From Thermoplasmata archaeon (GTDB lineage: Archaea > Thermoplasmatota > Thermoplasmata > Methanomassiliicoccales > Methanomethylophilaceae), in NCBI GenBank assembly GCA_015063135.1, contig SUTA01000001.1:106791-170790 (forward strand): DNA of 64,000 nt, read 5' to 3'. Below are positions 1-11,183 of this stretch, in pieces (position 1 is the first letter of the stretch; the number at the start of each line of letters is the position of its first letter). The notes beneath the pieces are model-generated. The model was not told the origin of the DNA. It searched no databases and saw only the letters and a program-made list of their open reading frames with translations. The position numbers were made by a program, and so were the translations under genes.

Positions 1-122
1 GGTTAAGAATGTAAATTCTGAATAGCTCGGAGCTACGATCCGGAGATGCTGGCTAGCTTGATGATTCCTCATTAAACGGTGTTAAGCCACCATTTATCTA
101 CTTTTACTAACTAAACCGCCTT

Positions 123-710
123 ATGTATGTCTACATTCTGGGCGGGTTCCTGGGAAGCGGGAAGACCACCCTCCTGATGAAATTGGCATCCATGTACACC
201 AAGCGCGGACTGAAGACCGCCCTGCTCGTCAACGAGAGCGGGGAGATCGGAGTGGACGGCGCCACCCTCAAGGCCGAGGGGTACGATGCCATAGAGCTCC
301 CTGACGGGTGCATCTGCTGCTCCCTGTCCGGAACCCTGCAGTCGGCTCTGAAGAACATCAAGAACGACATAGACCCGGACATCATCATCGTCGAGCCCAC
401 CGGCCTGGCCCTCCCCCACAAGGTGAAGGAGCTGGTGCGCGTCTCCATGATCGACGACGACGGGACCTACATCATCGGGATCTGCGACGTGCAGAGGTTC
501 AACGACCTCATCAAGAAGAAGGAGCAGTTCTTCCACATGCAGATGTCTGGGGCGGACTTCGTCCTGATCAACAAGGCCGACCTGGCCAAGCCCGGCCAGA
601 TCGAGGAGATGGAGAAGTACATCCAAGAGCAGTTCCCCGACAAGAAGGTAATGGCGGTGTCCGCGAAAGACGGCACCAACATGGACGCAGTCTACGAGAT
701 GATGAAATGA
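123..710 (+). CDS. CobW/HypB-like G3E family GTPase
   Basis: GGFLGSGKTT Walker A, GCICCSL metal motif, NKAD; TGA stop. No in-frame CGA on codon-by-codon reading. Confidence 0.85.
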   Translation: MYVYILGGFLGSGKTTLLMKLASMYTKRGLKTALLVNESGEIGVDGATLKAEGYDAIELPDGCICCSLSGTLQSALKNIKNDIDPDIIIVEPTGLALPHKVKELVRVSMIDDDGTYIIGICDVQRFNDLIKKKEQFFHMQMSGADFVLINKADLAKPGQIEEMEKYIQEQFPDKKVMAVSAKDGTNMDAVYEMMK

Positions 711-1264
711 CCGACCACGAGCACCACCATCACGACGGGGAGGAGTGCCACTGCCACGACCATGAGCACGAGCACCACCACCATGAGCACGAGGCCACGT
801 CCATAGAGCAGGCGGGCGGCTGCGCCGTCGGCCTGACCGGGACCATCACCTGCTGGAACGCCGATGCGGAGGCGAGGTTCGCCAAGGCCCTCGAGAGGGT
901 CGGCCAGTGGGTGGAGCACGAGGCCGGCTGCATGCTCGGCCACATCAAGGCGGCCATCACCCTGGACGACGGCACCGGAATGACGCTCAACCTGATCAAC
1001 ATGGACAACGGCGTGGAGCACCACGGATCCCTGGAGCCCTCTGAGAAGGTCAACTTCACCTTCATGTGCGCCGTGCTGGACGTCGAGGAGCACGACCTGA
1101 GGCACATGATGTTCCACGCGGTGGACGACACCGGCCTGGACTACAAGCTGAACGAGCACGTCGAATGCCACTGCCACGACCATGATCACGATCACGAGCA
1201 CCACCACCATGATCACGACCATGAGCATGGGGACGGGTGCTGCTGCCACCACCACGACGATTGA
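707..1264 (+). CDS. His-rich putative metal-binding protein
   Basis: ATGA overlap with upstream GTPase; HEHHHHDGEECHCHDHEHEHHHH at N-term and HDHDHDHEHHHHDHDHEHGDGCCCHHHDD at C-term. Confidence 0.75.
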   Translation: MTDHEHHHHDGEECHCHDHEHEHHHHEHEATSIEQAGGCAVGLTGTITCWNADAEARFAKALERVGQWVEHEAGCMLGHIKAAITLDDGTGMTLNLINMDNGVEHHGSLEPSEKVNFTFMCAVLDVEEHDLRHMMFHAVDDTGLDYKLNEHVECHCHDHDHDHEHHHHDHDHEHGDGCCCHHHDD

Positions 1265-1341
1265 AACCGCCGGGCGCCGCGGGGGTCGGATCCCCGCCGC
1301 GCCCCTGTTGAAACCCCTTAGATACATTGGAGGAATGCTCG

Positions 1342-2958
1342 ATGAGATACGGGATATCCCTGGACATAGGGACCAGCGGTACCAGGGCCCACGCCGTGGA
1401 CCTTGACACCGGCAAGATTCTTTCGACCACGGTCACTGAATGCCACCCCCTGCCCGGGGCCAACATCATGGACCACCTGACCTTCTGCATCAACGTCGGG
1501 ACCGACGTGGCGCACAAGATCCTGATAGACACGGCCAACAAGGTGATCGCCTCGCTGGGGATAGACCTGAACAGGGTGGAGAGGGTCAGCATATGCGGGA
1601 ACCCCATCCAGCTGTCCCTGTTCCAGGGCATACCGGTGGACGACCTGGCATTCGCGGGCGAGAACGCCCACAGGGAGAGGGGCATCGTGGACCAGAAGAG
1701 GGACGCGGGTGTGTTCTCCGCCGTGGACGTCGGGCTCAACGTGAGGGACGGCTGCGAGCTGCTGGTGCCCCCGGCGATAAGGCACGAGATAGGCGCGGAC
1801 GCCCTGGCCATGATGTACAAGAGCGGTTTCCTGGAGCAGAAGGAGAACTGCCTGGTCACGGACTACGGTACCAACGCCGAGATGGCCCTGAAGATAGGCG
1901 ACGAAATCTACACCGGGTCCGCCGCCGCGGGACCGGCCATGGAGGGTCAGTCCATCAAGTGCGGGATGCTGGCGGGACCCGGGGCGATATCCGACCTGGA
2001 GTACGACTACCAATGGGTCTGCAAGGTCCTGAACGACGACATAATCCCGGAATCCGGGGACAGGGTGGACTTCGCGTTCGACACCGTGACCCCCGAGGGG
2101 CCCATGTCCGGGAAGGCCATCGGCATCACCGGCACCGGGGTCATCGCGGCCGTCGCCGCCGCCCAGGACGAGCACCTCTGGAGGAAGGGGAAGCTCACCA
2201 CATCCGACGGCAAGCTGCACCTGCAGGACGGGGTCTACATCGACTCCCACGACATCCAGGAGGCCATGAAGGCCATCGGCGCCATGAGGGCCGGCCACTT
2301 CACCCTGCTGGAGCACGCGGGCGTGAAGTTCGAGGACATGAGGATCATGTACATGGCGGGAGCGTCCGGGACCTATGTCGACGCGGTCAAGGCCCGCCAG
2401 GTCGGGCTGCTGCCCCCGTCGTGCGACACCATCTACCAGTACGGCAACACCTCTCTGGCCATGTCCACGGACATCCTAAGGAACCCGGAGCTTCTGGACG
2501 AGCTGCAGGACATCGCCAACGGCATCCGCGCGAACCACATCATGTTCGCAGGTGACAAGATCTTCGAGCAGATCTACATGCAGGAGCTGGCCGTCTGCGA
2601 CGAGGGCATGAGCATGGAGACCTACAACAATAACAACGCGGTCATGGGCATCCAGGCCCTTCCGAAGCCCAAGGGGCACCCGAATGTCATCCGCGTGGTC
2701 CAGAGGGACATCCCCGACCTGGGAGAGAGGGGCCTCACCATCCTGCACGACATCGGGACTGAGCTGAAGGGCTACATGGACGGTTGCATCGGATGTGGCG
2801 TCTGCGAGAAGGAGTGCCCCGAGCACGCCCTGAAGCTCATGGAGGACAAGCAGATCGTCGTCCAGACGAAGAAGTGCCTGGGAACCGCCTGCTACAGATG
2901 CCAGTTCAGCTGCCCCAAGAAGGTCTACAAGTACGACAACCTGAAGCTCAGCTTCTGA
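1342..2958 (+). CDS. ramA: RamA-like corrinoid methyltransferase reductive activase (ASKHA-type plus C-terminal ferredoxin Cys motifs)
   Basis: LDIGTSGTRAHAVDLDTG start, CIGCGVCEKECPEH and CLGTACYRCQFSCP Cys motifs; RBS GGAGG at 1329. Confidence 0.8.
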   Translation: MRYGISLDIGTSGTRAHAVDLDTGKILSTTVTECHPLPGANIMDHLTFCINVGTDVAHKILIDTANKVIASLGIDLNRVERVSICGNPIQLSLFQGIPVDDLAFAGENAHRERGIVDQKRDAGVFSAVDVGLNVRDGCELLVPPAIRHEIGADALAMMYKSGFLEQKENCLVTDYGTNAEMALKIGDEIYTGSAAAGPAMEGQSIKCGMLAGPGAISDLEYDYQWVCKVLNDDIIPESGDRVDFAFDTVTPEGPMSGKAIGITGTGVIAAVAAAQDEHLWRKGKLTTSDGKLHLQDGVYIDSHDIQEAMKAIGAMRAGHFTLLEHAGVKFEDMRIMYMAGASGTYVDAVKARQVGLLPPSCDTIYQYGNTSLAMSTDILRNPELLDELQDIANGIRANHIMFAGDKIFEQIYMQELAVCDEGMSMETYNNNNAVMGIQALPKPKGHPNVIRVVQRDIPDLGERGLTILHDIGTELKGYMDGCIGCGVCEKECPEHALKLMEDKQIVVQTKKCLGTACYRCQFSCPKKVYKYDNLKLSF

Positions 2959-2965
2959 ACTCAAT

Positions 2966-2992
2966 CGCCCGGCGGGAAGCCGCCGGGCCCCA
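2966..2992 (+). terminator. GC-rich hairpin after ramA
   Basis: cccggcgggaagccgccggg stem just after the TGA. Confidence 0.4.
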
Positions 2993-3113
2993 TTACCCCT
3001 TTTGTACCGATATACCGCGGCCGTTGCCATCAAAGGATGCACGAAAACGCATGCTGGATGCTGGCATATCGCCCCCCAGTCAGTGAAAAAGGTATGCTAT
3101 TCATCCAGTTTTA

Positions 3114-3125
3114 TCCTAATTAGGA
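3114..3125. promoter_or_regulatory. Perfect palindrome TCCTAATTAGGA upstream of ABC operon
   Basis: TTTTATCCTAATTAGGAAAAAA about 60 nt before the start codon. Confidence 0.4.
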
Positions 3126-3184
3126 AAAAATTGTATGAATGTATATATACCATCCCCAGCTTTCTTCGTTCCAGGTGAAGCACC

Positions 3185-4417
3185 ATGAACACCAAAATCG
3201 TTGCAGTGGCCCTCGTGGCCATCCTGGTCGTCGCCGGTGTCGCCGTTTTCTTCGCATTCGGAGGGAAAGGCGGCAACAGCGAGGACAAGGGACTCAGCAT
3301 CGTCGGTCGCGTCAACTCCGAGGGATCGGGAATCCTCCTGGACCCCTCGCAGAACGTGGACGACTACATGACCATCACTGACGAGCCCATGCTCGGCTCC
3401 TACTCCATCTACAACAAGTCCGAGGACAAGTACTACAACCTCCACGCCAACGGATGGGGCGGCAAGATCTTCGCCACTCCCGGCACAGCGACAATCCAGC
3501 ACGTCCAGCTGATGACGCTGGCATACGGGATGAACCTCAAATGCGTGGCCTACACCGAGGGCGCCACCCTCAAGGCGGACACCCTGTACTACGTCCCCAG
3601 CATCGCATCCTTCGCTGACTTCGTCAACGCCCAGAAGAACACCAACCTCGCCGGATTCATCATCTGGGAGGCCCAGTACTCCGTCGGAGTCGTCAAGGGC
3701 TACACCGGCCTCGTGACCACCAACAGCATCTTCGAGGACCACACCTGCTGCATCATCGGAGCCACCAACAAGTACCTCAACCACAACGAGGAGGCATTCG
3801 TCTCCTTCCTGAGCGTCTACATCAACGCCGTCGACAGGATCAACGCGGCCCTGGCCGACAAGTCCTCCGCCGACTACACCCAGCTCGTCTCCATCGCCAT
3901 GAACAGGGTCACCATGCCCGACGGCATGACCGAGGACGAGAAGAGGCAGGCGATCATCAGCGCCCTTGACAACGTCACATACGTCTACGCCGACAACTCC
4001 TCCGGTTCCCTGAAGAACCTGCAGGCTGACATCGCGGTCCTCGCCGAGAGCCTGTACGAGGTCGGCGCCGTCGAGAAGTCCGCCAAGGACCTCGGGTTCG
4101 ACAGCTACGAGGCCCTTGCCAGCAAGTTCGTCAAGGACTATTACATCAAGGAAGCGCTGCAGATCAACGACGGCAAGCAGGATGCGAAGACCGTCATCAA
4201 CGTCGCCGCCATCAAGGGAGACATACACCAGATCGCCCTGTGGTTCGCCAAGGACACCGGGATGTTCGACGCCAAGAACCTGGACGTCAAGATCTCCCAG
4301 CAGGTCAACGGACCCGGCATCTACACCCAGCTGGCCAACGGAGAGTCCGACATCGGATTCCTCGGAGCGCCCCCGATGACCATCAGGAGCATGAACGCCG
4401 AGCAGATCAAGGCCTGA
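3185..4417 (+). CDS. NitT/TauT-type ABC transporter substrate-binding protein, circularly permuted
   Basis: N-terminal signal anchor; second-lobe motif GGKIFATPGTATIQHVQLM precedes first-lobe motif IKGDIHQIALWFAKDTGMFDAKNLDVKISQQVNGPGIYTQLANGESDIGFLGAPP at the C-terminus. Confidence 0.8.
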   Translation: MNTKIVAVALVAILVVAGVAVFFAFGGKGGNSEDKGLSIVGRVNSEGSGILLDPSQNVDDYMTITDEPMLGSYSIYNKSEDKYYNLHANGWGGKIFATPGTATIQHVQLMTLAYGMNLKCVAYTEGATLKADTLYYVPSIASFADFVNAQKNTNLAGFIIWEAQYSVGVVKGYTGLVTTNSIFEDHTCCIIGATNKYLNHNEEAFVSFLSVYINAVDRINAALADKSSADYTQLVSIAMNRVTMPDGMTEDEKRQAIISALDNVTYVYADNSSGSLKNLQADIAVLAESLYEVGAVEKSAKDLGFDSYEALASKFVKDYYIKEALQINDGKQDAKTVINVAAIKGDIHQIALWFAKDTGMFDAKNLDVKISQQVNGPGIYTQLANGESDIGFLGAPPMTIRSMNAEQIKA

Positions 4418-4455
4418 GCGATAGGTAATAAGTAAGGTAAAGGATACTGGTCGCA

Positions 4456-5262
4456 ATGCATCTGTTCAAGTTCGATGAGAACAACCGCAGGGACCGCATA
4501 CTGCGCATGGCGCTCATAGTGGCGGTCTCCCTGCTGACATTCCTGGTGGTGTGGTGGATCGTCACCATACTGCTGGACAACGTCAACTTCCCGACGCCGG
4601 ACAGGGTCTTCGAGGCCCTTTACAACCTCATCGTCTACGGCGACAGAATGGGCGGGCACTCCCTCTGGGAGTACCTGGCGACCAGCCTCGCCACCTTCAT
4701 CGAGGGGTTCCTCATGGCTATAGTGGTAGCAATCCCGCTCGGCCTGCTCCTCGGCTACATCAAACCCGTAAGGGAGTTCATCACGCCCTGGATCGAGGTG
4801 CTCCGCCCCATCGCGCCCATCGCGTGGGCTCCCATCTTCATCATCTCCTTCGGCTCGGCCATGGGATCCGCCCTGGTAGTGTTCGTTGGAATCGTCTTCC
4901 CTCTGCTGACGAGCATCATCTTCGGCGTGCAGAGGATAGACAAGAACTGGCTGGACGCCTCCAAGACCCTGGGGGCCAGCCAGGGGCAGATCTTCTGCAA
5001 GGTTGTCCTGCCCGCGACCGTCCCGTACATCCTGAACGGTATGAAGGTCGGACTCGGGATCGGCTGGATGTGCATCGTAGCAGCCGAGATGTACAAGAGG
5101 ACCGGGGGCATCGGGCAGTTCCTCGTCGATGCTGTGAACAACGGACAGATGTCGACGGCCTTCGCGATCATCATAGTGATAGCCGTGCTCGGAATACTGA
5201 CCACGGGAGTGGCCGAGTACGTGAGCAAGTACGTTTCACGCAGAATGGGGTTGGACGCATGA
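4456..5262 (+). CDS. ABC transporter permease (NitT/TauT family)
   Basis: Multiple TM helices; EVLRPIAPIAWAPIFIISFGSA and DASKTLGASQGQIFCKVVLPATVPYILNGMKVGLGIGWMCIVAAEM motifs. Confidence 0.88.
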   Translation: MHLFKFDENNRRDRILRMALIVAVSLLTFLVVWWIVTILLDNVNFPTPDRVFEALYNLIVYGDRMGGHSLWEYLATSLATFIEGFLMAIVVAIPLGLLLGYIKPVREFITPWIEVLRPIAPIAWAPIFIISFGSAMGSALVVFVGIVFPLLTSIIFGVQRIDKNWLDASKTLGASQGQIFCKVVLPATVPYILNGMKVGLGIGWMCIVAAEMYKRTGGIGQFLVDAVNNGQMSTAFAIIIVIAVLGILTTGVAEYVSKYVSRRMGLDA

Positions 5263-6113
5263 GCGAGGAGATAGTCATCAAAGGGAAGAGGTTCAGTTCG
5301 GCGGACAGGGTCCGTGCGGACCGCACCGACAAGCTCTACGAGCACATCCCCGAGGGGGAGCCCCTCGTCAAGATCGAGAACCTGAACGTGACGTACCGCA
5401 CCGACGAGAAGACCACGGTGGCCGTGGACAACCTGTCCTTCAACATAATGAAGGGGGAGCTCGTCGCTATAGTAGGCCCCTCCGGATGCGGGAAGTCCAC
5501 CATCCTCAGGTGCATCTCCGGGCTGCTGCAGCCCACGTCCGGCACCATCATGATCGGCGACAAGGAGTGCACCACCGCGGGATCGGACAGGGGTATGGTC
5601 TTCCAGGACTTCGCCCTGTTCCCCTGGAGGTCGGTCAGGCAGAACGTGGAGTTCGGCCTGGAGATCGCAGGGGTTCCGAAGGAGGAGCGTCACGAGAGGT
5701 CCGAGAGGTACCTCAAGGCCATGGGCCTGCAGGAGTTCGCCGATGCCAGGGTGCACGAGCTATCCGGTGGCATGAAGCAGAGGGTGGGCATCGCCAGGGC
5801 GATGATCATGCACCCCGCGGTGATCCTCATGGATGAGCCCTTCGGCGCTCTCGATGCGCAGACCAGGAACATCCTTCAGGAGAGCCTGGTGAAGGTACTG
5901 AAGAACTCGCCGAGGACCATCGTCTTCGTCACCCACTCGGTGGACGAGGCCCTGTACCTGGCAGACCGCGTGCTGATCCTCTCCAAGAGGCCGGCCACGA
6001 TACACGCCATCCTGGAGGTTCCCGGGGAACGCCCGCGCGAGAGGACGTCGCCAGAGTTCATCCAGATGAGGCAGGAGATCCTCAGCTATCTCCAGTCGCA
6101 GAACACGCTGCGA
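5259..6113 (+). CDS. ABC transporter ATP-binding protein (NitT/TauT family); ends at CGA 6111-6113
   Basis: GPSGCGKST, LSGGMKQRVGIARA, DEPFGALDAQT; ATGA overlap with permease; CGA followed by hairpin at 6132-6148. Confidence 0.85.
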
Positions 6114-6131
6114 TTCGCTAACGTTTTTCAT

Positions 6132-6148
6132 GGGGCCCTCAGGGCCCC
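6132..6148 (+). terminator. Hairpin ggggccctcaggggcccc-like after ABC ATPase
   Basis: GGGGCCC-TCA-GGGCCCC inverted repeat 18 nt after the CGA. Confidence 0.45.
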
Positions 6149-6206
6149 GTTCTCCCTTCTATACGTCTCCTTTAACTACGCATACCCCGATTCCGTCCCG
6201 ATAACC

Positions 6207-6533
6207 ATGTCCGACGAATGCACGATCACCGTGATGGCTGGCGTATGCGCCATGACCACCAAAATCCACGCCAAGATGAACGACGACATGTCCGTCACCC
6301 TTGAGATCGAGACCGACTGCCCCCAGATCAAGAAGGGGCTGGAGGCCGAGCCCATACCCGTGGGGATGCCCTGGGACGAGGTCGGGACCCCTATGATCGA
6401 GTCCGGCATCTACAAATGGGCCTCCGAGCACCTCAGGCACACCGCCTGCCCCGTTCCCTGCTGCGTCATCAAGGCGATCGAGGCTGCCGGCGGGCTGGGG
6501 CTGAAGAAGGACCCCGTGATAAAGATAGAGCGA
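6207..6533 (+). CDS. Small conserved methanogen protein (DUF6951-like); ends at CGA 6531-6533
   Basis: MSDECTITVMAGVCAMTTKIHAK...HTACPVPCCVIKAIEAAGGLGLKKDPVIKIE; normally a stand-alone protein by recall. Confidence 0.6.
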
Positions 6534-6663
6534 GCGTCTAGCACCATCATGCCAGCCCCCTCCAGGCCGCCAGATGCACCGATCGTTGCCTGGACGGCGC
6601 CCTTTCGAATATCCAGCAAAAACCCTTTTTTATATCCTATATTCTAACCGACCTCCGATTGCC

Positions 6664-7875
6664 ATGCAGACGAAGATCAAAGCTTCGAGAAGGTCCCTGG
6701 GTATGAACTATGCCATCCGCGAGGTAACTGTCCCCGCCGCCCAGGCCGCCGCCAACGGCAAGAAGCTCCTCCGCCTGAACATCGGCGATCCCAACAAGTG
6801 GGACTTCCAGACCCCCGAGTACTTCAAGGCCACCCTCCGCGCCGCCGTGGACGAGGTGGACAACGGGTACGGCGACTCCCAGGGTGAGCCCGACCTCCGC
6901 GATGCCATCGTCGTCAGGGAGCACGAGAAGAACGGGATCAACATCACATCAGACGACGTCTACGTCACCGCCGGCGTCAGCGAGTGCATCAACATGCTCA
7001 TGGGCACGTTCTTGGAGCCCGGCGACCAGATCCTGGTCCCCGGCCCCGGATACCCCTCCTACGCCCAGTACATCAACTTCTACGAGGGGCAGACCATCCC
7101 CTACAGGATGATCGAGGAGGAGGACTGGAGGCCCGATGTCGACATGATCCGCAAGAGGATAACCGACAGCACCAAGGCGCTGATCCTGATCAACCCCAAC
7201 AACCCCACCGGCGCCGAGTACGAGGAGAAGGACCTCCGCGCCATAGGGGACATCGCCGCAGAGTACGGCATCCCGATCATATCCGACGAGATCTACGACA
7301 AGATCGTCTTCGACGGGGAGTTCTACTCCATGTCCAAGCTGCCCTCCGACGTCCCGAGGATCATCCTCAACGGGTTCTCCAAGGTGAACCTCATGCCTGG
7401 ATGGAGGGTCGGCTACTGCTACTTCATGGACGAGGCCGGCCTCATGGACGACATCCGCACCGGCTTCATGAAGCAGATGCGCGCCAGGATCTGCCCCAAC
7501 GTCCCCTGCCAGGCCGCCGCCAGAGCGTCCCTGCAGGGCCCCCAGGACTACATCGTGGAGATGAACAGGAAGCTCAAGGAGCGCGCCGACTTCACGTACA
7601 AGAGGCTCAACGAGATCGACGGCATCTCCACTAGGAAGGCCAAGGGGGCGCTCTACATGTTCCCCAGGATCGACCTCTCCGGTACCCCGTGGAAGAACGA
7701 CTACGGATTCGTCCACGACCTGATCATGGAGGAGGGAGTGGTGCTGGTGCACGGTTCCGGGTTCTGCGAGGAGTTCGGGCAGGACCACTTCAGGACCATC
7801 CTGCTGGCGCCTCAGCCGGTGCTCGAGGAGGCCTACGACAAGCTGGAGTCGTTCCTCGGCAGGCACAGGCAGCGA
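6664..7875 (+). CDS. Class I/II aminotransferase (AspC/AlaT family); ends at CGA 7873-7875
   Basis: INPNNPTGAEYEEKDLRAI, NGFSKVNLMPGWRVGY. Confidence 0.88.
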
Positions 7876-8197
7876 TCCTCCGTCCTTTCGCATCAATCGC
7901 AGCGGCCCCGCTGTCGTTCCTACCTATCGAGGCGGGGCCTGCACGATATGTCCGGAAGCACCGCTTATCCTAGCGTCAGCCTTGGACATAACTTACCACC
8001 ATTGGCTGAATTATCCATCATCTACATGAATATGACATAGCATCTTTTTCAATATTGATTCCTCAACATTTTATGTCTGGATGCAGAAAATTTGCCATTT
8101 TCAATCAGGAATTCTCCGATTTTCACGAGGTTGGATGGTTCCATCATCCAAACCCTTATATACAGTCCTCCCCATTCTTCGGACAACATCCGAGGGT

Positions 8198-8605
8198 ATG
8201 GACATGTCCAATGATAGGTCGATGGATAAGGTATGCGGGAGGTGCGGTCACACCTGGATCAGCTTCAAGGAGACCCCCGCGCGCTGCCCGTCCTGCGGCA
8301 CTTACCATTGGAACGGGGAGTCCGTGACGAACACATGCGCCTCATGTGGTCACACGTGGTTCCCCAGGTCGTCCCGCGTGCCCCTTAGGTGCCCTAAATG
8401 CAAGACGAGATCTTGGGCCTCCGGCTCCGCGAGGGGAAGGAGGGGTTACGTCGACTGCAAGGACGAGGATTCCCGCCGCATAATCGATCTGTACATGAAA
8501 GGGAAGGGCTGCGTTGCCATTGCCATTGAGACAGGGCTGTCCCTCTCCGAGATCGTGGACACGGTCAAGGCGGGCATCTCCGACGGGCGCGCTCCGAGGA
8601 TGCGA
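8198..8605 (+). CDS. Zinc-knuckle plus HTH-like protein; ends at CGA 8603-8605
   Basis: CGRCGHTWISFKETPARCPSCG, CASCGHTWFPRSSRVPLRCPKCK; C-term IDLYMKGKGCVAIAIETGLSLSEIV; paralogue of 53662-54198. Confidence 0.6.
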
Positions 8606-8710
8606 ACGAAACGGCTTATGCAACTGCTCGTTGTAGACCTCTGAAAAACCAGGACGGCGGCCAACCGTCCCATCTTTCCTTTTTTATCCCATCATCATGC
8701 CGGCAGGCCG

Positions 8711-9772
8711 TCGGTTCGACCGCTTGCCGGAGGGCCTATACCTCGCATCCCTATAGCTCCCGGCTTTCTCTATCCTTCCGTCACTCGTCATATCACGGAG
8801 GACCTTCTCGACAGTGGACTCCGACAGTTCCGGGAAAAGACGGCACAGCTCCGACTTGGATACCGGGAGGGCGGTGCGGAGCAGGAACTGCTCCAGACCA
8901 TCGGATTTCTTATGCCTGCTCATGGCGGACCCGATGGAGAGGTTCAGCTCCCTATAGCAGAGGAACAGCTGCGATAGGAAATACGAGATGAAGGGACCGT
9001 AGTCGCACCTGTTATCGAACCATCCGTCCTGGGATTCCTCAAGTGCGCGGTAGTAGTCGCTCTTGCTCACGTTGATCTTCGATTCCATGGAGACATACCT
9101 CACTGCCGCGTACCCCTCCTGGCGCAGGAGGAGCGTCGTCAGCAGGCGGGACATGCGCCCGTTGCCGTCGGAGAACGGGTGCACCATCAGGAAATCGCAT
9201 ATGAAGCAAGGTATCAGCAGCAGGTTCTCAATGTCCGCATCGTCCCTAGCCTCCAGGAAGGCCCATACCAGCTGCCGCATGCAATCCTCCGCCTCACCCG
9301 CCGGGACCACCTCGTGCACCTTGGCTATCCTCCCATCGCCGTCCCTCTCGATTATGATGTTGTCCCTCTGCTTGAAGCCGATATAAGCCCCAGCCTTGTG
9401 CCCCATCAGGATCGCGTAAAGGTCCAGTACGGTATCCATGGAGATGTCGATACCGTCGGGGTCCGACTGTATGAGCCTCAGTGCGTCGCAGTACCCGGCG
9501 ATCTCCTCCTCGTCATGTCCGCGGGGAACGGTCCCCCCGGAGACGATCCCCATGAGGCGCCCCTCATCCGTGTATATGCCCTCGATGGCATTGGAGTCCG
9601 CGACCGAATTGATGAGGGCGCGGAGTTCCAATGCGGATGCTACACTGTCCCCGATCGCCCCCATGCCGCCAATCGAGGCATTCATCCGCTCGATGCCCCC
9701 TACCCTTCCAAGCGTGTCCGCATCGACTGATGCCCGCTTGAGAAAGGAGTAGTCGAAAATGTGCATATTCAA
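8711..9772 (-). CDS. Fic family protein with N-terminal Fic_N-like region and C-terminal winged helix; ends at CGA
   Basis: HPFSDGNGRMSRLLTTLLL matches HPFxDGNGRxxR. Confidence 0.88.
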
Positions 9773-9873
9773 AAATTAATGAAATTGTTATAAAATATTT
9801 TCTATTTTACTGCATTAAATCGATTGGAAAATAAGGCAGTGAATGCCGGGGGGCCTCCCCCCGGCGTTGAGTT

Positions 9874-10287
9874 TCAGAAGTCGAGCCTCTGGAGCATCTT
9901 GACGACGGTGTCGACGACGTCCCTGCCCTTCTCGATCCTGTCCATGGCCTGGAGCTCGGTCATGCCCGGTCCATTGATGCCGAACCCGACGGGCTTGCCG
10001 TATTCCAGCCCCAGGTCCATGATCTTCCTAGAGGCCTGCGCCACGACGACCTCGTCGTGCTTGGTCTCGCCGGTGATCACGGCGCCGAGGGTGATGACGG
10101 CATCGATGTCGTCCTGCTCCAGCAGCTTCTTGGTCGCCATGGGCACCTCGAACACGCCGGGCACCTTGACGGTCTTGGTGATCTTCACACCGAGGAAGTC
10201 GGCCTCCGCCTTCGCCCTCTCCATCATCAGCGAAGTGATCTCGTAATTGAACTCCGCCACTACCATTCCGATCTTGTACGCTTTCAT
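9874..10287 (-). CDS. ribH: 6,7-dimethyl-8-ribityllumazine synthase
   Basis: VPGVFEVPMATKKLL, GAVITGETKHDEVV; small ribH. Confidence 0.88.
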   Translation of the reverse strand: MKAYKIGMVVAEFNYEITSLMMERAKAEADFLGVKITKTVKVPGVFEVPMATKKLLEQDDIDAVITLGAVITGETKHDEVVVAQASRKIMDLGLEYGKPVGFGINGPGMTELQAMDRIEKGRDVVDTVVKMLQRLDF

Positions 10288-10292
10288 GGTAC

Positions 10293-11183
<891 letters not shown>

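Noticed and set aside
1182-1264. Short tandem repeat/microsatellite near 1.2 kb
   Set aside because: It is the coding sequence of a His-rich metal-binding tail.
5259-6647. Single ABC ATPase-DUF6951 fusion ORF
   Set aside because: Contains a hairpin and a new start between the two parts; both parts end at CGA, consistent with two genes.
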